64,000 nucleotides of DNA from Rhodothermus profundi (GTDB lineage Bacteria > Bacteroidota > Rhodothermia > Rhodothermales > Rhodothermaceae). The translations under genes and the position numbers were made by a program. The notes beneath the pieces were generated by a model. It made no database searches and was not told the DNA's origin. It worked only from the letters and a program-made list of their open reading frames with translations. Position 1 is the first letter of the stretch. The number at the start of each line of letters is the position of its first letter. This document shows, in pieces, positions 55,922 through 63,104 of this stretch. The stretch covers positions 1-64,000 of the forward strand of contig NZ_FRAU01000003.1 of NCBI RefSeq assembly GCF_900142415.1, in the 5' to 3' direction.

Positions 55922-55994
55922 AGGTCCGTAGCTCAACTGGTAGAGCAGCGGACTCTTAATCCGCGGGTTGGGGGTTCGAGTCCCCCCGGACCTA
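55922..55994 (+). tRNA. tRNA-Lys (CTT anticodon)
   Basis: A complete cloverleaf is present: acceptor AGGTCCG/CGGACCT, D arm GCTC...GAGC, anticodon stem GCGGA/TCCGC with loop CTCTTAA (anticodon CTT at 55955-55957), T arm GGGGG-TTCGAGT-CCCCC and discriminator A55994. CCA is not encoded. A strong terminator follows. A decayed relative lies at 50376-50515. Confidence 0.96.
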
Positions 55995-55999
55995 CCCTC

Positions 56000-56039
56000 G
56001 CAGGCGCCGTGGCAATTGCTGCCACGGCGCCTGCTTTTT
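56000..56039 (+). terminator. Rho-independent terminator of tRNA-Lys
   Basis: A perfect 15-bp stem (56000-56014 with 56020-56034) around loop ATTGC is followed by TTTTT. Confidence 0.93.
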
Positions 56040-56096
56040 ATGGCTATTTTCTGGGGTGTTGCGACAGACCCTCAGCTGCTCCGTAGATCCTGCCCG

Positions 56097-56125
56097 AAAA
56101 ACTCAGGGCGTGCGTATTCGCACGC
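56097..56125 (-). terminator. Putative terminator of the metal ABC operon
   Basis: Reading leftward, GCGTGCG pairs with CGCACGC around a 4-base loop (56108-56125 in plus coordinates), followed a few bases later by TTTTT (56101-56097). It lies just after the stop of the last permease gene. Confidence 0.55.
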
Positions 56126-56138
56126 GACTCAGAGGAGC

Positions 56139-57257
56139 CTATGCGGGCCGTAGCATTGCTAACTGCTGTTGGGCATGGCGGCGACCGGCTTCGGTCAAGT
56201 GAATTTCGTCTCCTTCCTGGCGTAGCCAGCCCCGTCGTTGTCCCTCTTCCAGCAAGCGCGTCAGATGTTCGCGGGTCCAGTTTAGGTGGGTGGGTAGGGT
56301 CGCCCGGTGACGTTCAGCCGTAGCTGTCACCTGATGCTCGTGATGCAACAGGTGAATCAGCAGCAGATCGAGGGCAAACTGTAACTGTTGCTGACGATGG
56401 CGCCGCCATCGCACCCAGAGACCTGTTTCAGGCGCCAGAAGCCAGACAACCCCGAAGAGCACGCCCACCATGGTAGCCATGGATCCGGCGATGGAGACGT
56501 CAAAGACACGGGCCATACCATATCCTGGCAGTGCGCTGAACGCTGCCAGAGCCAGGCTGAGGAACAAATACGTGGGCATCCGCCGGGCCAGCAGTAGCGC
56601 TGCGGCTGGAGGCCCGATCATCAGGGCAATGACCAGAATAGCGCCTACTGCATGAAACGCAGCCACCACGGTCACTGCCACGAGGCCCATCAGCAGGTAG
56701 TGCAGCAGGATCGGCCGAAAGCCCAGAACGGCAGCAGCCGACGCATCAAACGTGGCGAGCGTAAGCTCTTTGTAAAGGAGCCAGAGTAATAGAGCATTTA
56801 TTAACAGAAGACCGGCCATGGTCCAGAGCGCCCGCGGCCCCAGGTCCATACCCCGCCATAGCAGGCGGTCGAACGGCACAAAGGCCAGTTCACCCAGCAG
56901 TACGGCGTCGGTGTCGAGATGCACCTGGTCGGCCAGCTGTGCGATGAGCAGCACGCCCACGCTGAACAGCGCCGGGAAGACGAGGCCAATGGCTGTATCT
57001 TCTCGCAATCGGCCCGTTTTTTCCAGCAGTTCGATCAGGTAAACGGTCAGCAGACCGGAGGCACCAGCCAGCACCAGCAGCAGGGGATGTTGCAGGTTTT
57101 CCGTTAGCAGAAAGCCAATCACAATGCCTGGCAATACCGCATGGCTGATGGCGTCGCTGACCAGGCTCATGCGACGCAGCACCAGGAAAGCACCTGGCAG
57201 CGCGCAGGCAGCTGCCGTCAGCATGGCGACCAGCAAGATTTCAAGGGCAGGACTCAT
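56139..57257 (-). CDS. Metal ABC transporter permease with C-terminal winged-helix-like tail (distal)
   Basis: The 372-residue product is an ABC-3 family permease of the ZnuB/MntB/TroCD type. Residues about 1-275 hold eight or so membrane helices, starting LEILLVAMLTAAACALPGAF with the conserved RRMSLVSDAISHAVLPGIV. A Gly/Pro-rich coupling segment contains LMIGPPAAALLLARRMP. Residues about 285-372 form a charged cytoplasmic extension (LNWTREHLTRLLEEGQRRGW, LRQEGDEIHLTEAGRRHAQQ) that looks like the winged helix of DtxR regulators. It is the last gene of the operon and overlaps the upstream permease by 4 bases (ATGA). Both permeases probably form one heterodimeric channel. Confidence 0.9.
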   Translation of the reverse strand: MSPALEILLVAMLTAAACALPGAFLVLRRMSLVSDAISHAVLPGIVIGFLLTENLQHPLLLVLAGASGLLTVYLIELLEKTGRLREDTAIGLVFPALFSVGVLLIAQLADQVHLDTDAVLLGELAFVPFDRLLWRGMDLGPRALWTMAGLLLINALLLWLLYKELTLATFDASAAAVLGFRPILLHYLLMGLVAVTVVAAFHAVGAILVIALMIGPPAAALLLARRMPTYLFLSLALAAFSALPGYGMARVFDVSIAGSMATMVGVLFGVVWLLAPETGLWVRWRRHRQQQLQFALDLLLIHLLHHEHQVTATAERHRATLPTHLNWTREHLTRLLEEGQRRGWLRQEGDEIHLTEAGRRHAQQQLAMLRPA

Positions 57258-58321
57258 GACATATGGGACGTATCGTCACTGAGTTGCCACCCCTGACCCG
57301 GAATATATCGGACCTGACCTCGGCGCTCCAGGTCGCGCAGGATGGCCTCGACGGGCACGTCGGTGTCCAGAGCCGCCTGGATGGTAGCGGTGGAATGCGG
57401 GGGGGTGGGGGGTACATGGTGTTGCGCCAATTTGTGCAGAACGGTCAGGACAGCCTGGCGGGCTGTCTGGCGGGCGCGCCGCCGTCGGTAAAGCTGCCAG
57501 AACAGGCCATGAGCCGGAGCAAACAGGACCGAAAGCAGCGCGATGCCGGTCAGCAGCAGGACGATAATCGGTCCGGTGGGCAACCGGGGGGCCAGGCTGC
57601 TGAGCCAGGCACCCAGGACGCCGCTGAGCAGACCAAAGAGGCCAGCCAGTAGCAATACTCGGCTGAAGCGATTGCTCCATTGCCGGGCGGCTGCAGCCGG
57701 TGCCACAATAACCGCACTCATCAGCACGACGCCGACGGTCTGCAGCCCGATCACGATGGCCACCACCAGCAACACGATCAGCAGGGTTTGTAACCGACGC
57801 ACCGGAAGCCCCAGCGCGGCGGCATAGGTTTCATCGAATAGGACCAACTGGATTTCTTTCCAGAACGCCAGGACCAGCGCGAAGGCAAGGATGCCGGCCA
57901 CGCTCATGACCAGAAGGTCCTCTCGCAGCAGCGTGGCCGCCTGTCCGAAAAGAAAGCGATCCAGACCGGCCTGCGCCGCGCCGGCTGTGTGCTGGGCAGC
58001 CGAGAGCAGCACTACGCCAGCTCCGAAAAAAACGGCAAGCGCCATTCCTAGCGCCGCGTCGAAACGAACCCGCGTGGTACGCAACACTGCCTGTACCCAG
58101 AGCAACGAAAGCGTGCCGGTAATCGCCGCCCCGAACTGAAGGATCGCCGGCGCTTTGGATCCACTGACCAGGAAAGCCAGCACGATGCCTGGCAGGGCCG
58201 CGTGGGCGACCGCATCGCCGATTAGTCCCTGCCGCCGCAGCACCGCCAGCGTACCCAGCGATCCGGAGATTAGCCCGAGCAGGGCCGCTCCGGTCATGAC
58301 AATGCGCAGGGTAAAGTCCAT
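57254..58321 (-). CDS. Metal ABC transporter permease with C-terminal winged-helix-like tail (proximal)
   Basis: This 355-residue ABC-3 permease pairs with the downstream one. The conserved N-terminal block is LRRQGLIGDAVAHAALPGIV. The coupling region VLMSAVIVAPAAAARQWSNR is near residue 205. After the last membrane helix (about 265) a cytoplasmic tail of about 80 residues follows, with a helix ARQAVLTVLHKLAQHH and VPVEAILRDLERRGQVRYIP, again winged-helix-like. Such tails are absent from classical ZnuB or MntB. The tail might sense metal, bind DNA or contact the ATPase. It lies 2 bases after the ATPase gene. Confidence 0.9.
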   Translation of the reverse strand: MDFTLRIVMTGAALLGLISGSLGTLAVLRRQGLIGDAVAHAALPGIVLAFLVSGSKAPAILQFGAAITGTLSLLWVQAVLRTTRVRFDAALGMALAVFFGAGVVLLSAAQHTAGAAQAGLDRFLFGQAATLLREDLLVMSVAGILAFALVLAFWKEIQLVLFDETYAAALGLPVRRLQTLLIVLLVVAIVIGLQTVGVVLMSAVIVAPAAAARQWSNRFSRVLLLAGLFGLLSGVLGAWLSSLAPRLPTGPIIVLLLTGIALLSVLFAPAHGLFWQLYRRRRARQTARQAVLTVLHKLAQHHVPPTPPHSTATIQAALDTDVPVEAILRDLERRGQVRYIPGQGWQLSDDTSHMS

Positions 58322-58323
58322 GG

Positions 58324-59067
58324 CTACGAGGCAGGCAGTGCCGGAACCGGAATCAGGGTGCGTCCACCATAGGTGCGCCGTAAATTGTCCGGCGTAAAAA
58401 CTTCAGACACCGGGCCCCAGGCAATGCACTGGACATTCAACAGGACCACCCAGTCGAAATATTCGGCCACGGTGGAAAGGTCATGATGCACCACAACCAT
58501 CGTTTTGCCCTGCTGTTTGAGCCAGCGCAGCACCTCTAGCAGGGTAGCTTCGGTGGGGGCGTCAACGCCCTGAAACGGCTCGTCCAGAAGATAGAGCTCA
58601 GCTTCCTGGGCCAGCGCGCGTGCCAGCAGCACCCGTTGCTGCTGGCCTCCAGAAAGCTGACCAATAGGGCGGTCTGCCAGCTCGGCCATCCCTACTCGTT
58701 CTAATGCGGTACGCGCAAGGGCTCGCTCGGCCGCCCCCGGCCGCCGGAACCATCCCACCTGACCATAGGTGCCCATCAGGGCTACGTCGAACACCGTGGC
58801 TGGAAAGTCCCAGTCCAGCTCCGCACGCTGCGGGACGTAGGCGACCCGGCGCTCCCGGGCCCGAAAAGGCCGCCCCAGCACCCGAATGCGCCCGGCCGCC
58901 GGACGCACAATGCCGAGCACGGCTTTGAGGAGGGTACTTTTTCCTGCTCCATTGGGGCCCACAATAGCCGTCAACTGGCCCGTGGGCACCCGGGCATCCA
59001 CATCCCACAACACTGGTCGTTGCTGGTAGGCCACCGTCAGGTCTTCAATTTCAATGGCCCATTTCAT
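58324..59067 (-). CDS. Metal ABC transporter ATP-binding protein
   Basis: The 247-residue ATPase powers the importer encoded around it. Walker A is [20 protein letters not shown] (about residue 37), the Q-loop is [13 protein letters not shown], the ABC signature is [18 protein letters not shown], Walker B is [12 protein letters not shown] and the H-loop His is in [11 protein letters not shown]. The DWDFP segment after the Q-loop is characteristic of Mn/Zn/Fe importers of the TroB/MntA/SitB kind. It overlaps the binding-protein gene by 4 bases (ATGA) and precedes the first permease gene by 2 bases. Confidence 0.94.
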   Translation of the reverse strand: MKWAIEIEDLTVAYQQRPVLWDVDARVPTGQLTAIVGPNGAGKSTLLKAVLGIVRPAAGRIRVLGRPFRARERRVAYVPQRAELDWDFPATVFDVALMGTYGQVGWFRRPGAAERALARTALERVGMAELADRPIGQLSGGQQQRVLLARALAQEAELYLLDEPFQGVDAPTEATLLEVLRWLKQQGKTMVVVHHDLSTVAEYFDWVVLLNVQCIAWGPVSEVFTPDNLRRTYGGRTLIPVPALPAS

Positions 59068-60008
59068 GACGTTCCCTTTCGTTGCAGGGCTTGTACAATG
59101 GTGTCGATATTGGTGCGGATCATGCCCACATAGGTGTCGGCCGACGTTCCCGGATCTCCCAGTGCGTCGGAATACAGGGGACCGGCCAGGTGCACCGAAA
59201 ACCCTCGAGCCCTTACTGCTTCCTGAAGCGCTCGCAGGTAGCGCTCTGGTACGGAGCTTTCTACAAAAATGGCCGGTATGCGACGGGCTACCACAAAATC
59301 AGCCAGCTGCTGCACATCAGCTGTGCCCGCCTCGGTGGCTGTTGAGACGCCCAGCAACCCATGCACCTCCCACCCATAGGCTTCCCCGAAATACCGGAAG
59401 GCGTCGTGCGAGGTGACCAGTACGCGCTGTTCTGGCTGCAACAGGGCGGATTGCTGCCGCACGTAGGCATCGGTCGCTGCCAGCTCCTCCAGATAACGAG
59501 CCAGACGCTTCTGGTAAAAAGAAGCGCGGGCTGTGTCCATGCGGGCCAGCGTTTCGGCTACGCAGATGGCAGCATACCGCCAGCGACGCACGTCCATCCA
59601 CACGTGCGGATCGTAAACGCCTCCATATCCAGAAGCCCGGAGTAGCAAGCTGTCCGGAATGCATTCCGCCACGGCCAGCGTGGGGCGTCCCAGCTCTCGC
59701 ATACGCGCAAAGACTTCGGTCATCTTGCCTTCCAGGTGCAATCCATTGTAAAGCACCAGATCGGCCCGTTGCATGCGAGCAACGTCCCCTTCGCTGGCGC
59801 GATAAAGGTGCGGATCAATTCCAGGCCCCATAAGGGCAGTTACTTCCACAGCATCCCCGCCAAGCTGGCGTGCCAGGTCCGCCACAATGGAAGTGGTGGC
59901 CACGATGCGCAGCCGACCCTCCGTTCGGGGTGGCGTGGCCTGACAGGACACCAGCAGCAAGACGCCAGCTACGCAACTGCTCAGGAGACAACCTCTTCGA
60001 CGGCCCAT
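59064..60008 (-). CDS. Metal-binding lipoprotein of the ABC importer (TroA/MntA/ZnuA family)
   Basis: This 314-residue cluster A-I binding protein captures metal outside the inner membrane and delivers it to the permeases. The signal ends in a lipobox LLLVSC (Cys about 22). Metal ligands fit the family: His in [12 protein letters not shown], His in YDPHVWMD, Glu in [12 protein letters not shown] and Asp in [13 protein letters not shown]. The Glu/Asp pair and the lack of a His-rich loop favour manganese or iron over zinc, but this is not decisive. The start ATG lies within the last codons of the upstream regulator gene (28-base overlap). Confidence 0.92.
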   Translation of the reverse strand: MGRRRGCLLSSCVAGVLLLVSCQATPPRTEGRLRIVATTSIVADLARQLGGDAVEVTALMGPGIDPHLYRASEGDVARMQRADLVLYNGLHLEGKMTEVFARMRELGRPTLAVAECIPDSLLLRASGYGGVYDPHVWMDVRRWRYAAICVAETLARMDTARASFYQKRLARYLEELAATDAYVRQQSALLQPEQRVLVTSHDAFRYFGEAYGWEVHGLLGVSTATEAGTADVQQLADFVVARRIPAIFVESSVPERYLRALQEAVRARGFSVHLAGPLYSDALGDPGTSADTYVGMIRTNIDTIVQALQRKGTS

Positions 60009-60646
60009 ATGGCCTCAGCCAGTTCCTGAGGAAGGAGAAAACGATCAGTGTCCACGGCGAGCCGAACGCCGGCTTCCGTATGTTCAAGCACATGCACGCG
60101 CCTGCCCGGACGCAGCGACAGACGGGCCAGCAGGTTCAGCGTGTCGGGATCCTGCACCCGCACGCGTACAATCTGGGCTACGGTACCTACCGGCAGCAAG
60201 GGGAGAGGACATCCGGGTTCAACCGCCGGGAAGGTAAGCTCCGGGGTAGGAATTGGATCGCCATGCGGATCCCGTTCTGGATGCCCCAGCCATTCCGCCA
60301 TGCGGGCCTCCAACCGCTCACTGATTACATGCTCCAGGCGCTCAGCCTCTTCATGCACTTCGTGCCAGTCGTAACCCAGCGCCTCGGCCAGAAACGTCTC
60401 AATGAGCCGATGATGCCGCAATAGCTCGATGGCGATTTTGCGTCCGGCTTCGGTCAGCCGGGCCCCCTGGTAGGGCCGATAGTCGACCAGGCCTAGCGCA
60501 GCCAACTTCTGCAACATGCCCGTCACCGAGGCAGGCCGCACGCCCAGCCGCTCGGCCAGCGCTGTGGTAGAAACCGGAGCTCCTTCCCCCAGCAGAAAAA
60601 TTTGCTTCAGGTAGTCTTCCTGCGCTTCCGAGAGCATTTTAGGCAT
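59981..60646 (-). CDS. DtxR/MntR-family metalloregulator
   Basis: The 221-residue product is a metal-dependent repressor of the DtxR/MntR/IdeR family. The winged helix-turn-helix is at residues 5-70 (SEAQEDYLKQIFLLGE, TTALAERLGVRPASVTGMLQ). The dimerisation and metal-binding domain is at about 75-140 (HHRLIETFLAEALGYDWHEV, HEEAERLEHVISERLE). The C-terminal SH3-like FeoA domain is at about 150-221. It is the first gene of the importer operon and would shut off uptake when metal is plentiful. The promoter just upstream contains a matching inverted repeat. Mn(II) is the likely co-repressor given the importer type. Confidence 0.92.
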   Translation of the reverse strand: MPKMLSEAQEDYLKQIFLLGEGAPVSTTALAERLGVRPASVTGMLQKLAALGLVDYRPYQGARLTEAGRKIAIELLRHHRLIETFLAEALGYDWHEVHEEAERLEHVISERLEARMAEWLGHPERDPHGDPIPTPELTFPAVEPGCPLPLLPVGTVAQIVRVRVQDPDTLNLLARLSLRPGRRVHVLEHTEAGVRLAVDTDRFLLPQELAEAIWAVEEVVS

Positions 60647-60663
60647 GAGGTTGATTCAGGCTG

Positions 60664-60691
60664 ATTATAATTTAGTTTATCCTAAAAACAA
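60664..60691 (-). promoter_or_regulatory. Promoter and MntR-type operator of the metal importer operon
   Basis: Reading leftward, TTGTTT (60691-60686) and TATAAT (60669-60664) are spaced 16 bases apart, close to the sigma-70 optimum. The spacer is almost filled by the imperfect palindrome TTTAGGATAAACTAAA (60686-60671), whose TTTAG/CTAAA half sites resemble DtxR/MntR boxes. Binding there would block RNA polymerase, fitting autoregulation by the first gene of the operon. Confidence 0.72.
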
Positions 60692-60701
60692 AAGCAAGCA
60701 G

Positions 60702-60729
60702 AAAAGCGCGCCTCTCATGTAGGAGGCGC
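60702..60729 (-). terminator. Probable terminator of the CHRD gene
   Basis: Reading leftward, GCGCCTC (60729-60723) pairs with GAGGCGC (60714-60708) around an 8-base loop, then GCTTTTC follows. It lies 110 bases beyond the CHRD gene stop and directly upstream of the importer promoter, insulating the two units. Confidence 0.55.
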
Positions 60730-60766
60730 TTGGTGCAGCACGATCCGGAGGCTGAGTCTATCTGTT

Positions 60767-60837
60767 CTCCGGACAGCTCCCCCTTACAAGGGGAGCAATC
60801 TTTTTGTGGATTTCCGCGCTGCAGCCTGTCCGGGGAG
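60767..60837. repeat. Overlapping inverted repeats in the CHRD 3' region
   Basis: CCGGACAG (60769-60776) can pair with CTGTCCGG (60826-60833). GCTCCCC (60776-60782) can pair either with GGGGAGC at 60790-60796, which is followed rightward by TTTTT, or with GGGGAGC at 60832-60838. The alternatives are mutually exclusive. It may be a 3' structure of the CHRD mRNA or a rightward terminator. Confidence 0.45.
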
Positions 60838-60838
60838 C

Positions 60839-62278
60839 TCAGCGCAGGTGCATGAGCATTCGACTCAGGTGTCCTCGCGGCGTTTCAAGCCGGTACTGGT
60901 AGAGTCCGGTCGGCAGGGCGAAAGCGTCGAAGACGACCTGAAAGCGTCCAGCCGGCAAAAATCCATCAACCAGGGTGGCCACCCGCTGCCCCAGCAGGTT
61001 ATAGACGGCCAGTGTGGCCCGAGTAGCCCGGGGGAGAGCGAACGTGATGGTAGTGCGGTCCCGGAACGGATTCGGGTAGTTCGGGGCGAGCGTCAACGTT
61101 GCAGGCGGTTCGCCCGCCAGCGATTCCAGTGCGGTCAGCACAAGCTGACCCGGTCGGATCTGTCCGCGGATTTCGCCAGCCGGATACTGGGCGGTGTGGA
61201 TGTTTAGATAGATGTTGCCTGCCAGTAGCTCACGGATCAGTGCGTCCGTGAGGGGTTCTGGATCGGTTGGACGCCAGACGCCGGAGGCTGTGTTACCGCT
61301 GAACGTAATGGTGCGGACAACCGGACCATCCTGACCAGCCGGCGCCTGATGAAAGTGGGCCGCCTGGACCGGGCCGGTCAGTCCAGTAACCGTGATTTGA
61401 TAGACCAGGCCGGCCTCGGTTAGGGCCAGAAAAGCGGTGCCCCGTCCATTGCTGGTGACCGCGCCGGACTGCTGCATGGGGTCAAGGGAGACGACGGCGC
61501 TGGTTCCACTGGACAACTGTGTCTGCCCTCGAATTTCGCCTCCGGGATACTGGGCGGTATGGATATTGATGTAGAGGTTGCCAAGTAGCAAGGCAATGAG
61601 GAGCGAATCGGGCAGGTCGCGCCAGACACCTGTTGTGGTATTGCTCCCAAAGGAGATTGTATGCACCACGGGACCGTTGACACCGGCGGCCCCGTAATGA
61701 AAATGGGCCGCCTGAACCGGGCCGGTCAGGTCGTCTACCGTGATCTGATAGACCAGGCCAGCTTCGGTAAGCGTCATGTGTGCGGTGCCGCGTCCGCTAC
61801 TGCTTACCCCGTTGGGTTCTTGCTCAGGAGTGAGCGCAGCGTGCAGCGCAGTGCCTCCGCTGAGGCGGACCTGTCCGCGGATTTCGCCGGCCGGATACTG
61901 GGCAGTGTGGATATTGATATAGATTTCGCCCAGTAGCAAAGCTGTAATCAGCTCTGCTGTCAATGGCTGGGCATCGGTAGCCGTCCAGGTGCCATTTGCT
62001 GTGTTTCCCTCAAACGTAATAGAGCGTACCACGGGACCATCAGAGCCGGGCGGAGCCTGATGAAAATGAGCGGCCTGAATAGGACCAGTCAGCCCATCGA
62101 CCGTAATCACGAACTGGAGTCCTGCATCGGTCAGGGCCAGGGCAGCCGTTCCGTGGCCGTTGCTGGTAACCGTACCGGTTTCCTGTTCCGGAGTCAGCAC
62201 AGCCGAGAAAAAAGTCTGAGCCTGTGCAGGAGCGACAAATAGGAGCAGCCAGGCTCCCAGGACGTAGCAGGTGCGCAT
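60839..62278 (-). CDS. Secreted triple CHRD-domain protein with type IX-like sorting domain
   Basis: The 479-residue protein has a signal peptide (MRTCYVLGAWLLLFVAPAQA). It then has three tandem CHRD domains of about 118 residues (about 22-140, 142-258, 262-380). Each holds LTPEQE or LDPMQQ, a TSNGHGTA/SSSGRGTA/TSNGRGTA turn, GPIQAAHFH or GPVQAAHFH, and IYINIHTAQYPAGEIRGQ. CHRD domains occur in chordin and in many bacterial surface proteins, with unknown ligand. The last 75 residues (NYPNPFRDRTTITFALPRAT, AVYNLLGQRVATL) are a typical Bacteroidota sorting domain for type IX secretion. It is monocistronic with a terminator downstream. Confidence 0.9.
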   Translation of the reverse strand: MRTCYVLGAWLLLFVAPAQAQTFFSAVLTPEQETGTVTSNGHGTAALALTDAGLQFVITVDGLTGPIQAAHFHQAPPGSDGPVVRSITFEGNTANGTWTATDAQPLTAELITALLLGEIYINIHTAQYPAGEIRGQVRLSGGTALHAALTPEQEPNGVSSSGRGTAHMTLTEAGLVYQITVDDLTGPVQAAHFHYGAAGVNGPVVHTISFGSNTTTGVWRDLPDSLLIALLLGNLYINIHTAQYPGGEIRGQTQLSSGTSAVVSLDPMQQSGAVTSNGRGTAFLALTEAGLVYQITVTGLTGPVQAAHFHQAPAGQDGPVVRTITFSGNTASGVWRPTDPEPLTDALIRELLAGNIYLNIHTAQYPAGEIRGQIRPGQLVLTALESLAGEPPATLTLAPNYPNPFRDRTTITFALPRATRATLAVYNLLGQRVATLVDGFLPAGRFQVVFDAFALPTGLYQYRLETPRGHLSRMLMHLR

Positions 62279-63104
62279 CGTTTAATAGCGATTGGGTGAA
62301 GGGGGGATTTGTTGGGAAAAGTACCTGAGCAGCGTCGAATGCCTATTCGACGAGGAACGGTGTGGAAAAAAAGGTCTTGCCGGCCTATCTCATACGCATC
62401 ACGCTTTACTGCACGCCTTCTTCGCAATGCCGCAATCCCTGAAATCCCCTTCTCCGAGAGGAAGCAACAAACTTTTTTCGACCTGCGAAGCCGCGCTGAC
62501 AGGCTGCCGCTATGAAACAGGCCGCCTCAGGCTTTCTCGTTGTATTCCCTCTTTACTTCCGAGCTCACGCCCTCGGGCTCGCCGATCGCCTTGCCTGTTA
62601 CGGTTTTCTCTGCGAGAAAAAGCACGTTCTTTCGTTGAGTGAGGGATCAGCAAGCTTGGCGCAAACAGGAATGCGCCCGCATTCCTGCACTAGAGCCGCT
62701 CCCTTCCAGAGGGGAGGAGGGCTAACCCGCCTCCACCAGATTTCCAGCAGTGTTTCCCCGCAGCCCGCTGAGAGCAAGTTCGTTTGATATTGGCTTTGTC
62801 CCCATGCTGGTTCGGTTACCCCTCCACAGGCGGATGTTGTCAGTCGAGGGGAGCCACAGCGTGTAGTCGTTGTCCAGGGCAAAATTGCTTCCCCCTGAGA
62901 AGGCCGGCAGAGGAGAGACCTGAGCATGCGGCTTTCCTCTTTGGCTGCTGGGTCTGCCTGACCCAGCTCCGGGTACTGAGTTTGGGCTTGACAGTCCATG
63001 CTTGTTGCCTTTCCTTCCTGTCCACGGCAATGCGAGGGCCACTCTCTGCACTACCGTTCTTCGTCTGGTCTGAACCGCTCCGCCACCTGAAACGAAAGGC
63101 TGCT
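62279..63104. other. 826-base gap upstream of the metalloprotease-like gene
   Basis: This is the longest gap in the window. It must carry the divergent promoters of the CHRD gene and the gene at 63105. On the minus strand (63051-62722) a frame contains protein-like sequence (NFALDNDYTLWLPSTDN, NELALSGLRGNTAG), but it has only a GTG start and no ribosome-binding site, so I do not call a gene. A 9-bp hairpin CAGGAATGC/GCATTCCTG lies at 62666-62687. The stretch may contain a gene relic. Confidence 0.4.

Noticed and set aside
54617-55936. 439-codon minus-strand frame opposite the beta-lactamase/dipeptidase fusion
   Set aside because: It overlaps intact catalytic motifs on the plus strand and runs into the tRNA-Lys region; it shows no recognisable domain.
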